Positions 34,288 through 43,016 of a stretch of DNA of 64,000 nucleotides are shown here, one piece after another (within the stretch, counting starts at the first letter, position 1; every line of letters begins with the position of its first letter). The position numbers and the translations under genes were made by a program. Origin of the DNA: Pseudomonadota bacterium (GTDB taxonomy: Bacteria; Pseudomonadota; Gammaproteobacteria; Burkholderiales; Rhodocyclaceae); assembly GCA_018240785.1 (NCBI GenBank), contig JAFEFC010000024.1, positions 1-64,000 on the forward strand, given 5' to 3'. The notes below the pieces were generated by a model, which worked only from the letters and a program-made list of their open reading frames with translations, had not been told where the DNA came from and ran no database searches.

Positions 34288-34977
34288 TCAGCGCTGTGCC
34301 GGGAGGAGCCGGCGTGTCACCCAGGCGACGAAGTCCTGCGCCATCGCCGGCGTGATCTCGTGCCGTGCCGTGTAGCGCCTCTGCTCGAAACGCACGCCCA
34401 GTTCCTGCAGCAGGGACGCGCTGCGCTCGGCCCACATCACCGGCAGGCGATCGTCCTGATCGCCATGCAGGATCAGCGCATCGAGCGTGCCGAGTTGCGC
34501 TGGCGCGGCGATCAGCGGGGCGATCTCGGGCAGGATGCGGCCGGACAGGATGGCGAACCCGGCAACGATGTCGGGGCGCGTCAGGCCGAGGCCTGCCGAC
34601 ATGATGCCGCCCTGGCTGAAGCCCGCCACCAGCGTGCGTGAGGGCGCGAGGCCGGTGCGTGCCTGCAGTTCGCCGACGAAGCTTGCCAGCAACCGGCGGC
34701 TGTTTTCGGCGGCGTCGGCGTCGATCACCGGGCCACTGGCGGTGAAATTGACACTGAAGGCGCTGTAGGCACCCGGCGCCATTTCGATCGGGAATCGCAC
34801 CAGCGCGACGGCGATGTCGTCGGGGATCAGGCCGAGGAAGCCGGCGAGCGAGGTTTCGTTGCTGCCCACGCCGTGCATCAGCAGCACGAGTCCGGAGGCG
34901 TTGCCGCGTGCGGGCCGCAGGCGGTAGGGCAGGCTCAGGTCGGTGACGAGTGGGGGAAGCTTGAGGCGGTCGTCCAT
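34288..34977 (-). CDS. Alpha/beta-hydrolase (phospholipase/carboxylesterase type)
   Basis: This 229-residue hydrolase has the nucleophile motif GFSQGG, the acid in [10 protein letters not shown], and a C-terminal histidine in ARHEITPAM. It belongs to the small cytosolic carboxylesterase/phospholipase family (EstB-like). Substrate unknown. It is 16 bp downstream of the cytochrome b561 gene on the same strand, so they probably share a transcript. Confidence 0.88.
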   Translation of the reverse strand: MDDRLKLPPLVTDLSLPYRLRPARGNASGLVLLMHGVGSNETSLAGFLGLIPDDIAVALVRFPIEMAPGAYSAFSVNFTASGPVIDADAAENSRRLLASFVGELQARTGLAPSRTLVAGFSQGGIMSAGLGLTRPDIVAGFAILSGRILPEIAPLIAAPAQLGTLDALILHGDQDDRLPVMWAERSASLLQELGVRFEQRRYTARHEITPAMAQDFVAWVTRRLLPAQR

Positions 34978-34993
34978 TGCGGGGTCTCCGGGG

Positions 34994-35533
34994 TCAGGTC
35001 TTGTCGGCCGCAGGCAGCATGCGGGTCAGCACGTCGTCGCGATCGATGAAGTGATGCTTCAGCGCGGCGCCGACGTGGGCCACGAGGATGGCCAGCAGCG
35101 TGAAGTTGAGCGCTTCATGGACTTCCTGCAGCAGGTCGCCGAGCGCTTTGTCCTTGGCGACCAGGTCGGGCAGCGGCAGCACGCCGAACCACACCGTCTG
35201 GAAACCCTTGGCGGAACTCATCAGCCAGCCGCTGAGCGGGATCATGATCATCAGCGCGTACAGCACCCAGTGCGCCGCGTTGGCGGCAAGCCGCATTGCG
35301 GCGGGCATCGTCGCCGGCAGGGGCGGCGCGGGATGGGCGATGCGCCACGCCAGGCGCAGGATCAGCAGCATGAACAGCGTCACGCCGGCCCATTTGTGCC
35401 AGGAATAAAGCTGCAGCTTGGTGGGCGACAGCGGCAGCTCGTGCATGTACGTGCCGAGGGCGAAGGTGCCGATGATGCCCAGCGCCATCAGCCAGTGCAG
35501 CGAGATCGCGGTGCGGGTGTAGCGGGCTTTCAT
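34994..35533 (-). CDS. cybB: Cytochrome b561
   Basis: This 179-residue membrane protein has four helices and heme-ligand histidines in ISLHWLMALGIIG (H14), SWHKWAGVTLF, and near the C-terminus VAHVGAALKHHFIDRDDV. It transfers electrons from quinol or to superoxide at the inner membrane. It lies between the DODA-type dioxygenase and the esterase on the same strand. Confidence 0.92.
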   Translation of the reverse strand: MKARYTRTAISLHWLMALGIIGTFALGTYMHELPLSPTKLQLYSWHKWAGVTLFMLLILRLAWRIAHPAPPLPATMPAAMRLAANAAHWVLYALMIMIPLSGWLMSSAKGFQTVWFGVLPLPDLVAKDKALGDLLQEVHEALNFTLLAILVAHVGAALKHHFIDRDDVLTRMLPAADKT

Positions 35534-35581
35534 GTCTTTTCCTTTGAGGAACGGGGGTGTCGTGGCCGCGTGGCGGCGGGC

Positions 35582-36400
35582 TCAGGCCAGCGCGGCCTGC
35601 GGGGCCGCCACATCGACGTCGAGGCGGGCACCGAGCACGAAGCTGTCCATGCTCAGCACGCCGTAGGTCACGCCGCCTTCGAGCCGGGTCGCGTGGGTCC
35701 AGTCCTCGCCGGCGGCGCCGATGGCGAAGTACAGCGGCAGGAAGTGCTCGTCGGTGGGATGCGCCCGCGCTGCTGCCGGGGCCTTGCTGCGGTAGTCCAG
35801 CAGTTCGCCGAGCTCGCCGTCCTCGATGCGTTGCCAAACCCAGTCGGCAAAGGCCTGGGCATAGGGTTCGTCTGCGCCCGCCATGCGGAATTCGTAAAGG
35901 TTGTGCGTCATGCTGCCGGAGGCGACGATCAGGATGCCGCGCTCGCGCAGCGGTGCCAGCGCCTGGCCGAGTTCGAGCAGCGCCAGCGGCGACGGGCTCG
36001 CGGGCTGCGACAACTGGATCACCGGGATGTCCGCCTCGGGATAGAGGTGCATCAGCGGCACCCAGGCGCCATGATCGAGACCCTGGTGCTCGTTCGGCGT
36101 TGCGCTCAGGCCACTGTGGGCGAGCTGTGCGATCACCTCCGAGGCCACGTCGAGAGCGCCGGGCGCGGGATACTGCAGGGTGTACAGCGCGCGCGGAAAG
36201 CCGCCGAAGTCATGCACGGTGTCGGGCCGCGGGCTGGCGGTCACTTCCAGCCGGCGGCTCATCCAGTGCGGCGACAGCACGACGATGGCGCGCGGCCGCG
36301 GCAGGGCGCGCCCCAGCTTGCCGAGCAGCGGGCCAAGGCGGCCGGGTTCCACGGCGAACGTGGGGGCGCCGTGCGAAATGAACAGGGTGGGAAGTTTCAT
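35582..36400 (-). CDS. ygiD: DODA-type (YgiD-like) extradiol dioxygenase
   Basis: This 272-residue class III enzyme has the metal-site pattern TLFISHGAP (H10), LSPHWMSR, GLDHGAWVPL and SGSMTHNLYEF. This matches YgiD/4,5-DOPA dioxygenase proteins, which open catechol rings with Zn or Fe. The native substrate is uncertain. It is divergent from a LysR gene across a 132-bp region with LysR-type palindromes. Confidence 0.9.
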   Translation of the reverse strand: MKLPTLFISHGAPTFAVEPGRLGPLLGKLGRALPRPRAIVVLSPHWMSRRLEVTASPRPDTVHDFGGFPRALYTLQYPAPGALDVASEVIAQLAHSGLSATPNEHQGLDHGAWVPLMHLYPEADIPVIQLSQPASPSPLALLELGQALAPLRERGILIVASGSMTHNLYEFRMAGADEPYAQAFADWVWQRIEDGELGELLDYRSKAPAAARAHPTDEHFLPLYFAIGAAGEDWTHATRLEGGVTYGVLSMDSFVLGARLDVDVAAPQAALA

Positions 36401-36501
36401 GGTCGGATCGTCCCGTGAAGTGGCGCACCAGGGAGGCGGTGCCGTGCCGATGCTTGCAGTCTATTGCTCACTAGTGGATCGATAAATGATCCCGCGCTTG
36501 A

Positions 36502-36526
36502 TTGACTGTCAAGGATTGTTTGACAA
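36502..36526 (+). promoter_or_regulatory. Paired LysR-type palindromes
   Basis: TTGAC-T-GTCAA (36502-36512) is perfect, and TTGTT-T-GACAA (36516-36526) is nearly so. Their centres are 14 bp apart, immediately before the LysR start. The position in a divergent promoter region suits recognition and activation sites of the adjacent LysR protein. Confidence 0.5.
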
Positions 36527-36532
36527 TTGGCC

Positions 36533-37447
36533 ATGGACCGCTTTCGCGCAATGGAGAGTTTCATCGCCGTGGTGGAGGCCGGCAGCTTCGTCGGCGCCGC
36601 TGACCTGCTGCGTGTCACCAAGGCCGCGGTGTCGCGCGGCGTGATGGAACTGGAGGCCCGCCTGGGTGCCCGCCTGTTGCAGCGCACGACCCGCCGCCTG
36701 TCGCTGACCGAGGCCGGTCGTGCCTACTACGGCCGCTGCAAGCAGATCCTCGCCGAAGTGGAGGAGGCCGACAGCGCCGTGGGGGTGGTCACCGGCCACC
36801 CGGTGGGGCGGTTGCGCATCAACGCGCCCTTTTCCTTCGGCATCCTGCATCTGGCGCCGTTGTGGGGGCCGTTCATGGAGCGCTATCCGGACGTCGAACT
36901 GGAGGTGACGCTGGCCGACCGCATGGTCGATGTGGTGGAGGAGGGCTTCGACGTCATCGTGCGCATCAGCCGGCTGGAGGACTCCAGCCTGGTCTACCGG
37001 CGGCTGGCGTCGACCCGGATCCTTGCCTGCGCCAGCCCGGAATACCTGGCGCGCAACGGCAGCCCTGCCAGCGTCGAGGACCTTGCCCGCCACCCGGTCA
37101 TCGCCTACACGTATGCGGCGCAGGGCGACCAGTGGCGCTTCAGCACGCCCGACGGCGAGCGCGAAGTGCTCACGCGTCCGCGCATGCGCACCAACAACGG
37201 CGACACCTGCCGTGCGGTGGCGCTGGCGCACCAGGGCATCGTGCTGCAGCCCGACTTCCTGGTCAGCGACGACATTGCTGCCGGCCGACTGGTTGAAGTC
37301 CTGCCCGATTGCCGCGGCCCGGAGATCGGCATCTTTGCCGTCTATCCGTCGCGCAAGCATCTTTCGGTCAAGGTGCGGGCGCTGGTGGACTTCCTGGTCG
37401 ACGCGTTCGCGGCGCCCCGCGGCTGGGGACGGGCAGGGGACGTCTGA
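36533..37447 (+). CDS. LysR-family regulator
   Basis: This 304-residue LysR protein has its HTH at about 3-60 (GSFVGAADLLRVTKAAVSRG) and an effector domain with the PFSFGILHLAPLWGPFM segment common in the AaeR-like subgroup. The ATG at 36533 is preferred to an in-frame TTG 6 nt earlier. It is divergent from the DODA-type dioxygenase and probably controls it and the genes behind it. Confidence 0.87.
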   Translation: MDRFRAMESFIAVVEAGSFVGAADLLRVTKAAVSRGVMELEARLGARLLQRTTRRLSLTEAGRAYYGRCKQILAEVEEADSAVGVVTGHPVGRLRINAPFSFGILHLAPLWGPFMERYPDVELEVTLADRMVDVVEEGFDVIVRISRLEDSSLVYRRLASTRILACASPEYLARNGSPASVEDLARHPVIAYTYAAQGDQWRFSTPDGEREVLTRPRMRTNNGDTCRAVALAHQGIVLQPDFLVSDDIAAGRLVEVLPDCRGPEIGIFAVYPSRKHLSVKVRALVDFLVDAFAAPRGWGRAGDV

Positions 37448-37542
37448 GGCAGGTGCGGCTGACATCTCCGGTAACGGGAAGGGCTTGCAGTTTGGATGCT
37501 GCAATGCAACATTAAGACGTTTCCCGAACTTCGGAGTTGTTC

Positions 37543-38565
37543 ATGTTCTTCGGTTCCCGCTGCACGAACCGTGTCAGCCTGGCCCTGCAAGGTGGGGGCG
37601 CCCATGGTGCGTTCACCTGGGGTGTGCTCGATGCGCTGCTCGAGGACGGCCGGCTTGATTTCGAAGGCATCAGCGGCACCAGCGCCGGGGCGATGAACGC
37701 GGTGGTGCTGGCCGACGGCCTGGCGAAGGGCGGCCGGGATGGCGCGCGCGAGGCGCTCGCGCGCTTCTGGGAGGCGGTTGCGAGCAGCGCGCCGTTCGAC
37801 CTGAGCGTTGGCGCGGATGCCGAGAACGGCGCTGTGGCGCCCAGCGTCAAGATGCTGCTTTACTGGGCGCGGCAGTTCTCCCCCTCGCAGCTCAATCCGT
37901 TCGACATCAATCCGCTGCGCGACATCGTCAGCGCCCAGATCGACTTCGACCGCTTGCGGGCACGCAGTCCGCTCAAGCTCTTCATTGCCGCCACCCACGC
38001 CAACACCGGCCGCCTGCGGCTGTTCCGAACCCGCGAGCTGAGCGCCGCGGCGCTGCTTGCGTCCGCCTGCCTGCCATCCATCCATCACACCATCGAAATC
38101 GACGGCGAGCCGTACTGGGACGGCGGCTATTCGGCCAATCCCGCGGTCTTCCCGCTGGTGTACGACTGCGACGCGAGCGACATCCTGCTGGTGCTGCTGA
38201 GCCCCCTGTTGCACGGAGAGACACCCCGTAGCGCGGAGGAGATCCGCGGCAGGCAGATGGACCTGGCGTTCAACGCCACCTTCCTGCGCGAGATGCGCTC
38301 GCTTGCCCATGCGCGCGAGTACGCCAGCCGCTCGGTGTTGCCGCTGGGGCGACTGGAGCGGCGCCTGAAGCGGCTGAATTTCCACCTCGTCGCCGACGAC
38401 GAGCTGATGAGCCAGCTTGCCGCCGAGACGAAGCTCACCACCAGCCTGGCCTTCCTGCAGATGCTGCGCGACCGTGGCCGCGCGCATGCGCTCGAGTGGC
38501 TGTCGGCGCACTTCTGGGAAATCGGCCGGCGCTCGTCGGTGGACATCCGCGGCATCTTCGATTGA
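37543..38565 (+). CDS. Patatin-like phospholipase
   Basis: This ~340-residue patatin has the oxyanion loop LQGGGAHGAF, the nucleophile GTSAG (FEGISGTSAGAMNAV) and the catalytic Asp in WDGGYSANPA. It should be a lipid acyl hydrolase. Start ATG at 37543 with CGGAG 6 nt upstream. The next gene, a membrane protein, follows after 52 bp on the same strand. Confidence 0.9.
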   Translation: MFFGSRCTNRVSLALQGGGAHGAFTWGVLDALLEDGRLDFEGISGTSAGAMNAVVLADGLAKGGRDGAREALARFWEAVASSAPFDLSVGADAENGAVAPSVKMLLYWARQFSPSQLNPFDINPLRDIVSAQIDFDRLRARSPLKLFIAATHANTGRLRLFRTRELSAAALLASACLPSIHHTIEIDGEPYWDGGYSANPAVFPLVYDCDASDILLVLLSPLLHGETPRSAEEIRGRQMDLAFNATFLREMRSLAHAREYASRSVLPLGRLERRLKRLNFHLVADDELMSQLAAETKLTTSLAFLQMLRDRGRAHALEWLSAHFWEIGRRSSVDIRGIFD

Positions 38566-38617
38566 AGTAACGGGTTTTCCGCAAGCTGCGCCGGTTCCGG
38601 TTGTGCGCCTTCGCTCG

Positions 38618-39670
38618 ATGCCCCCCTGGAAAGCCCGTCTGCTCGGTCTGTCAGAACGCCTGTTCGCCCTCGCGCGCCGCTATCCCGGCACGATCGCCGC
38701 CTTCGGCTTCGTGTCGGGGCTCGCCAGCTTCTTCCTCGTCGACCGCCACGAAGGTTTCGCGCGCAGCGTGGCGGTGCTGATGCTGGTGAGCTGGGTGTGG
38801 CTGATGCTGGAGAACGCGCTGCGCAGCAAGGTGGAGCGCTGGTTCGGCTTCACGCTGCCGCCGCCGCTGCTGCGTTACGCCACGCAACTGATCCACCAGG
38901 AAAGCCTTTTCTTCGCCTTGCCCTTCTTCGCCACGACCACTTCGTGGAACAGCGGCCAGGCGGCGTTCACCGGCCTGCTGGGTGTCGCGGCGCTGGTGTC
39001 CATCACCGATCCCCTCTATTACGGGCGTCTGGCCGAGCGCCGCTGGCTGTACCTGAGCTATCACACGCTGACGCTGTTCGCCGTGCTGCTGGCCGCCCTG
39101 CCGGTGATCCTGCAAACGCCGACGCCGCTGAGCTACGAGCTGGCGCTGGGCGTCGCGGTGTTGCTGTCCTTCCCCTCCATCGCCGGCTCGCTGCCCATGC
39201 CGCGCTGGTGGCGCGGCGTACTGCTGGTGCTGCTGATGGCGGCGCTCGCCGGCGCCGGGTGGTGGTTGCGGCTGTGGGTGCCGCCGGCCACGCTGTGGCT
39301 GAACGAGGTGGCCGTGACCGTGCGGGTCGACGATGCGAGCAAGGCGCCCGGTGAAAGCCTGCGCGCGCTCGGTGCCGCCGAGCTCAAGGCCCAGGGGCTC
39401 TACGCCTACACCGCGGTCAATGCGCCGCTCGGCCTGCAGGAGCGGATCTGGCATGTGTGGATGCATGACGGCGCCGAAGTGGACCGCATCGCCATCGACA
39501 TCCGCGGCGGGCGCAAGGAAGGCTACCGGGCGTGGACCCACAAGCAGAACTTCCCGGCCCAGCCTGTCGGGCGATGGCAGGTCAAGGTCCTCACCGACGC
39601 CGGCCAGATGATAGGGACGCTGCGCTTCAGGGTCACCGCCGACGACGTGCCGGGCGCGGTCCGACAGTGA
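38618..39670 (+). CDS. DUF5924/DUF2914-like membrane protein
   Basis: This 350-residue protein has about six to seven hydrophobic helices in the first ~220 residues, followed by a soluble beta-rich domain (about 230-350) with IWHVWMHDGAEVDRI and FPAQPVGRWQVKVLTDAGQM. The tail resembles DUF2914 domains, which sit outside the membrane. Function unknown. Its conserved-looking tandem with a patatin suggests an envelope role (inference). Confidence 0.7.
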   Translation: MPPWKARLLGLSERLFALARRYPGTIAAFGFVSGLASFFLVDRHEGFARSVAVLMLVSWVWLMLENALRSKVERWFGFTLPPPLLRYATQLIHQESLFFALPFFATTTSWNSGQAAFTGLLGVAALVSITDPLYYGRLAERRWLYLSYHTLTLFAVLLAALPVILQTPTPLSYELALGVAVLLSFPSIAGSLPMPRWWRGVLLVLLMAALAGAGWWLRLWVPPATLWLNEVAVTVRVDDASKAPGESLRALGAAELKAQGLYAYTAVNAPLGLQERIWHVWMHDGAEVDRIAIDIRGGRKEGYRAWTHKQNFPAQPVGRWQVKVLTDAGQMIGTLRFRVTADDVPGAVRQ

Positions 39671-40014
39671 CGCGTGGTGCGCCGCAGCGCGGCCGAGCGG
39701 GGCGCCCGGTGACGTCGCGGCGTTGATCACGGTTGCGGATGCCGCAAATGCTTGCGATTCGTATTATTTTTTGCTTTGCGAAGCGGGCGGACTATAGTTA
39801 AGGCATCCTCGCACGCATACCGGCCGGCGCCCACGAAAAGGCGCCGGGGGGTGCGTTTCCGGCGTAGTCGAGGCCGGGTCGAGGTGTACAGAACATTCCA
39901 GGGAGGCTCGATCAGGCCGGGTGCATGTGCCGGCCGGGCGCGGCATGTCCGCATCGGGGACCGTAGGGCGGGCACCGTGCTCGCCACAGCAGGGGATTCC
40001 CTTCCGGGAGAGAC
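39671..40014 (+). other. Gene-free stretch: promoter and long structured leader
   Basis: No gene is convincing here. It contains a sigma-70 type promoter (39771-39798) and roughly 210 nt of leader. Within the leader, CCGGCGCC and GGCGCCGG (39824-39847) form a perfect 8-bp hairpin with an A-rich loop. The ribosome site CGGGAG is at 40005-40010. I could not match a known riboswitch. Confidence 0.6.
39771..39798 (+). promoter_or_regulatory. Predicted sigma-70 promoter
   Basis: TTGCTT (-35, 39771-39776) and TATAGT (-10, 39793-39798) are 16 bp apart, in an AT-rich island that stands out in this genome. It should drive the secreted repeat protein gene at 40015. Confidence 0.6.
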
Positions 40015-40458
40015 ATGATGAAACACCTGAGTCACTCCGTGCTGCCCGCGCTGGCTGCCGTTGCGCTGTGCGGCCTATCCACCAGCGCGCTGGGCGGTGG
40101 CATGAACGACGCCGACCGGTGGAGCGGAGATCTCCGCTACAGCGTCTATCACATCGCCGCGGAAAACGACGCGGCGCTCAAGCAGGGCGCCATGGACTCC
40201 GGCCAGGCCGGACGTGCCGGCCCCGAATCGCTGCCGATGGGCAAGACCGATTCGGACATCACCGCATGGCCGTCGGACACCCGGTACAGCGTCTATCACA
40301 TCGCCGCCGAGCGCGATGCCGAGAAGAAGGCTGGGATGATGAGCGGACAGGCCGGCCGCGCCGGTCCCGAGACCTTGCCCACCGGGCGCGTCGAACTGCT
40401 CGATACGCGTGACACGCGTTTCAGCATCTATGACACCAAGGGACGCAGCGAGTGGTGA
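40015..40458 (+). CDS. Secreted protein with internal repeats, unknown family
   Basis: This 147-residue protein has a signal peptide (residues 1-26, ending TSALG). Two near-identical units follow: residues 41-76 and 90-124 share RYSVYHIAAE, then GQAGRAGPE and LP. A third partial unit (about 135-140) has RFSIYD. Lys/Asp/Glu-rich linkers join them. No cysteines remain in the mature part. It is probably periplasmic; function unknown. A second ATG at 40018 is equally likely as start. Confidence 0.75.
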   Translation: MMKHLSHSVLPALAAVALCGLSTSALGGGMNDADRWSGDLRYSVYHIAAENDAALKQGAMDSGQAGRAGPESLPMGKTDSDITAWPSDTRYSVYHIAAERDAEKKAGMMSGQAGRAGPETLPTGRVELLDTRDTRFSIYDTKGRSEW

Positions 40459-40546
40459 GCAAGATCGCGTGGTGAGCAAGATCGACTGCTGAGCAGGATT
40501 GCCGGCAGCCGTCAGGCCGAAGGTGCGCTCAAGGCCCAACTGACAG

Positions 40547-40570
40547 GGGCGGCTCTGCGGAGCCGCCCTT
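40547..40570. terminator. Bidirectional terminator
   Basis: GGGCGGCTC-TGCG-GAGCCGCCC forms a perfect 9-bp stem with a tetraloop, followed by TT. It lies between the repeat-protein gene (plus) and the HExxH protein gene (minus), which converge. Confidence 0.7.
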
Positions 40571-40592
40571 GACGTTCATGCCGTCAGCTTGA

Positions 40593-41612
40593 TCAGCGCG
40601 CCGATTGCGCGATCATCAGCCCTGCGGGGCTCGCCGGCTTGGGCGTCTCCTGCGGCGCAGCCTCCCTGCCTTCGAACAGGCCGATGATCTGCGCCACCAG
40701 CGGGCGCTGCGCAGGCGGACAGGCGTCTTCCCAGGCGCGCAGATAGTCGTCGAACGGGCGCTCGGCGTCCTCCGGGCGATGGTTCAGGTAGCCGATGGCG
40801 CCGAGCGCGTCGCTGTCTTGCTCGAACAGCGGCAGCATGCGATTAGCCACCACCTCGTTCTTGTCGCGCAGATAGGGGCTGCCCTCGAGATCCGCACGAT
40901 TCGAGCGGAACCAGTCGGCCAGTGTGGTGGAGGCCGACAGGCGCCGGTGGGGTTCGCTGACGAGGTAGTCGGCGAGGGCCTGCAGCGTCTGACCGTAGCC
41001 GGCGAACTGCGGCGCCGGTGGATCGGTTTCCCAGCGGATGGCGAGCCGTCGCACCGTGTACAGCGCCGCCGCCTCGCACACGCTCTCCTCGAACCACTGG
41101 TTGCTGTGGCCGATCTCGCCATGATGGGCGAGCTTGTTGTCGAAATTGGAATACAGGTGGCAGAGCTCGTGCGAGAACTGATACACGAACTGGTGCCAGC
41201 GCGAGTGACGTGCGCTGAGGCGGATCACGTAGTCGCCGTCGGCGCTCTTCTCATAGAAGGCCAGCGGGCCGCCTTCGCCGTAGACGATGCGCAGCGTGCC
41301 GAGCTCGCGCCCGGGAAAGCGCGGCGCAAGCTCCGCCGCGACCGCGTCGAGCACGATCCTGAGTTCGTCCAGCGAGGTGTTGCCCCAGCCGTCGGGCGAA
41401 ATGCGCAGCGAGGGCGTGGCGCCGTGCGAGAGCTTGTGCTCCACCGCGGCGCGGGCCGGCTTGGCAGGAAGGACGGAAAACAGCACGGCCGCCACATACA
41501 GCAGGCGCACGAAGCCCGTCCGCGGGCTCTTGCGCGTGCCGTGGCGCGCACCCAGCCGGATGGTGCGGTGTGTTTCGCCGCGCGGGTGATCGAGCTTGAC
41601 GTTGGGTCGCAT
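40593..41612 (-). CDS. Secreted HExxH protein (putative metallopeptidase)
   Basis: This 339-residue protein has a basic N-terminus and a hydrophobic export segment at about 34-55. The putative zinc motif HELCH is at residues 148-152, with acidic candidates in WFEESVCEAAAL (E175/E176/E180) as third ligands, a gluzincin-like spacing. The remainder is helical. I do not recognise the family, so peptidase activity is an inference from the motif. It converges with the repeat-protein gene. Confidence 0.7.
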   Translation of the reverse strand: MRPNVKLDHPRGETHRTIRLGARHGTRKSPRTGFVRLLYVAAVLFSVLPAKPARAAVEHKLSHGATPSLRISPDGWGNTSLDELRIVLDAVAAELAPRFPGRELGTLRIVYGEGGPLAFYEKSADGDYVIRLSARHSRWHQFVYQFSHELCHLYSNFDNKLAHHGEIGHSNQWFEESVCEAAALYTVRRLAIRWETDPPAPQFAGYGQTLQALADYLVSEPHRRLSASTTLADWFRSNRADLEGSPYLRDKNEVVANRMLPLFEQDSDALGAIGYLNHRPEDAERPFDDYLRAWEDACPPAQRPLVAQIIGLFEGREAAPQETPKPASPAGLMIAQSAR

Positions 41613-41924
41613 GATGGATCCCGCCGTGCCTTACCCCAGTCGTGCATCCGCCGATGAGACTGCTGGAAGTCGCACAGCTCCTGTGAAATAAACAGTTCAA
41701 ACCTAGCAGCCGAAAGCCATCCCCGTCAACCTGAGGATTCATGAAAAATTCATAATAATCAATATGCTGAGTCGTCTTCTGGGCGGCTGGCAAGGGCCAC
41801 GTGGTGCTGCGGCGCCATGGCCGCTGACAGCGCGTTCGCGCGGTGCGAGAATCAGCGGCGGGGAGGTGCCGCGGGCGGTGGACAAAGGTTCGGCGCAGGT
41901 GCGTCGAGCGGCCGGCGGGGCAGA
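41613..41924. other. Divergent promoter region
   Basis: No gene seen. An AT-rich core at about 41685-41770 has a direct repeat ATTCAT (41737-41742, 41748-41753) and TAATAAT. It probably holds promoters for both the HExxH protein (minus) and the potassium channel (plus). Confidence 0.4.
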
Positions 41925-43007
41925 ATGGGGCAGAAAGGGGGCGGGGTGGAGCGCATCACCGATGTGCGGCAGCAACTGGTTGGCGTGGCCGCGCCGACCT
42001 CGCGTGTGCTGCGCCGCATCTACTGGGCAAGTGCGGCCCTGGTCCTGCTGCTGCTGGTGGGCACGGCCGGCTTCCTGCATTACGGTCCCGCGGGCACGCC
42101 GCTGTCCGATGCCTTCTACATGACGGCCATCACCATCACCACCGTCGGCTATGGCGAAGTCGTCGACCTGAGCCACAGCCATGGCGGCCGCCTGTTCGCC
42201 GCCTTCGTGTCGTTCGCCGGCTTTGGAACGGTGACCTTCATCTTCTCCAGCCTGACCGTCTTCTTCCTCGAAACCGATCTCAACGAAGCGCTGCGGAGGC
42301 GCCGCATGGAAAAGGCCATACGCAAGCTGCACAGCCACTACATCGTCTGCGGTTTCGGCCGCGTCGGCCGCAACGTGGCGATCGAGCTGCAGGTGACCAA
42401 CCACCGCTTCGTCGCGGTGGACACCGAGGTCGGCGAGATCGAGCGCTTCCTCGAGCGCTACCCCGGGCTGCTCTACATCCAGGGCGACGCCTCGGATGAC
42501 GACGTGCTGGTGCGCGCCGACATCGCGGACGCGAAAGGCGTGTTCGCCGTCACCGGCGACGACAGCCGCAACCTGATGATCTGCCTGACCGCCAAGCAGC
42601 TCAATCCGACGGTGCGCGTGGTGGCGCGCTGCCACGAGCTGCGCAACGCGGACAAGCTGCGCAAGGCCGGTGCGGACGTGGTGGTGTCGCCGGACTTTAC
42701 CGGCGGCATGCGCATCGCCTCGTCGATGATCCGGCCGCAGGTGGTGTCCTTCCTTGACGAGATGCTGCGCTCCGAGGTCAAGACCCGCATCGACGAAGTG
42801 AGCGTGCCGGGCGGCTTCGAGCCCTGCACGCTGGGCGAGCTGGGGCGGCGCAGCCCCCACTACGTGCTGCTGGGCGTGCGCGTGGGCAGCGAGATGCACT
42901 TCAACCCGCCGGACGAGTTCCGCATCGAGCCCGGCCAGACGCTGATCCTGATGGGCAATGCCTCAGGACGCGTCGCGTTGGAGTCCGCGCTGTTGCCTGC
43001 CGGCTGA
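41925..43007 (+). CDS. Potassium channel with RCK domain
   Basis: This ~360-residue protein has two membrane helices (about 30-50 and 85-107) flanking a pore loop with the K+ selectivity filter TITTVGYGE. A cytoplasmic RCK domain follows, with Rossmann motif IVCGFGRVGRNVA, then a TrkA-C-like domain ending LILMGNASGR. This is the MthK-like 2TM-RCK architecture. The start is uncertain: ATG at 41925 or a GTG at 41946 preceded by a G-rich site. Confidence 0.88.
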   Translation: MGQKGGGVERITDVRQQLVGVAAPTSRVLRRIYWASAALVLLLLVGTAGFLHYGPAGTPLSDAFYMTAITITTVGYGEVVDLSHSHGGRLFAAFVSFAGFGTVTFIFSSLTVFFLETDLNEALRRRRMEKAIRKLHSHYIVCGFGRVGRNVAIELQVTNHRFVAVDTEVGEIERFLERYPGLLYIQGDASDDDVLVRADIADAKGVFAVTGDDSRNLMICLTAKQLNPTVRVVARCHELRNADKLRKAGADVVVSPDFTGGMRIASSMIRPQVVSFLDEMLRSEVKTRIDEVSVPGGFEPCTLGELGRRSPHYVLLGVRVGSEMHFNPPDEFRIEPGQTLILMGNASGRVALESALLPAG

Positions 43008-43016
43008 GGGCGACGC

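Noticed and set aside
39805-40014. Known riboswitch (for example c-di-GMP GEMM) in the leader
   Set aside because: No conserved riboswitch core could be recognised; only a simple GC hairpin is clear.
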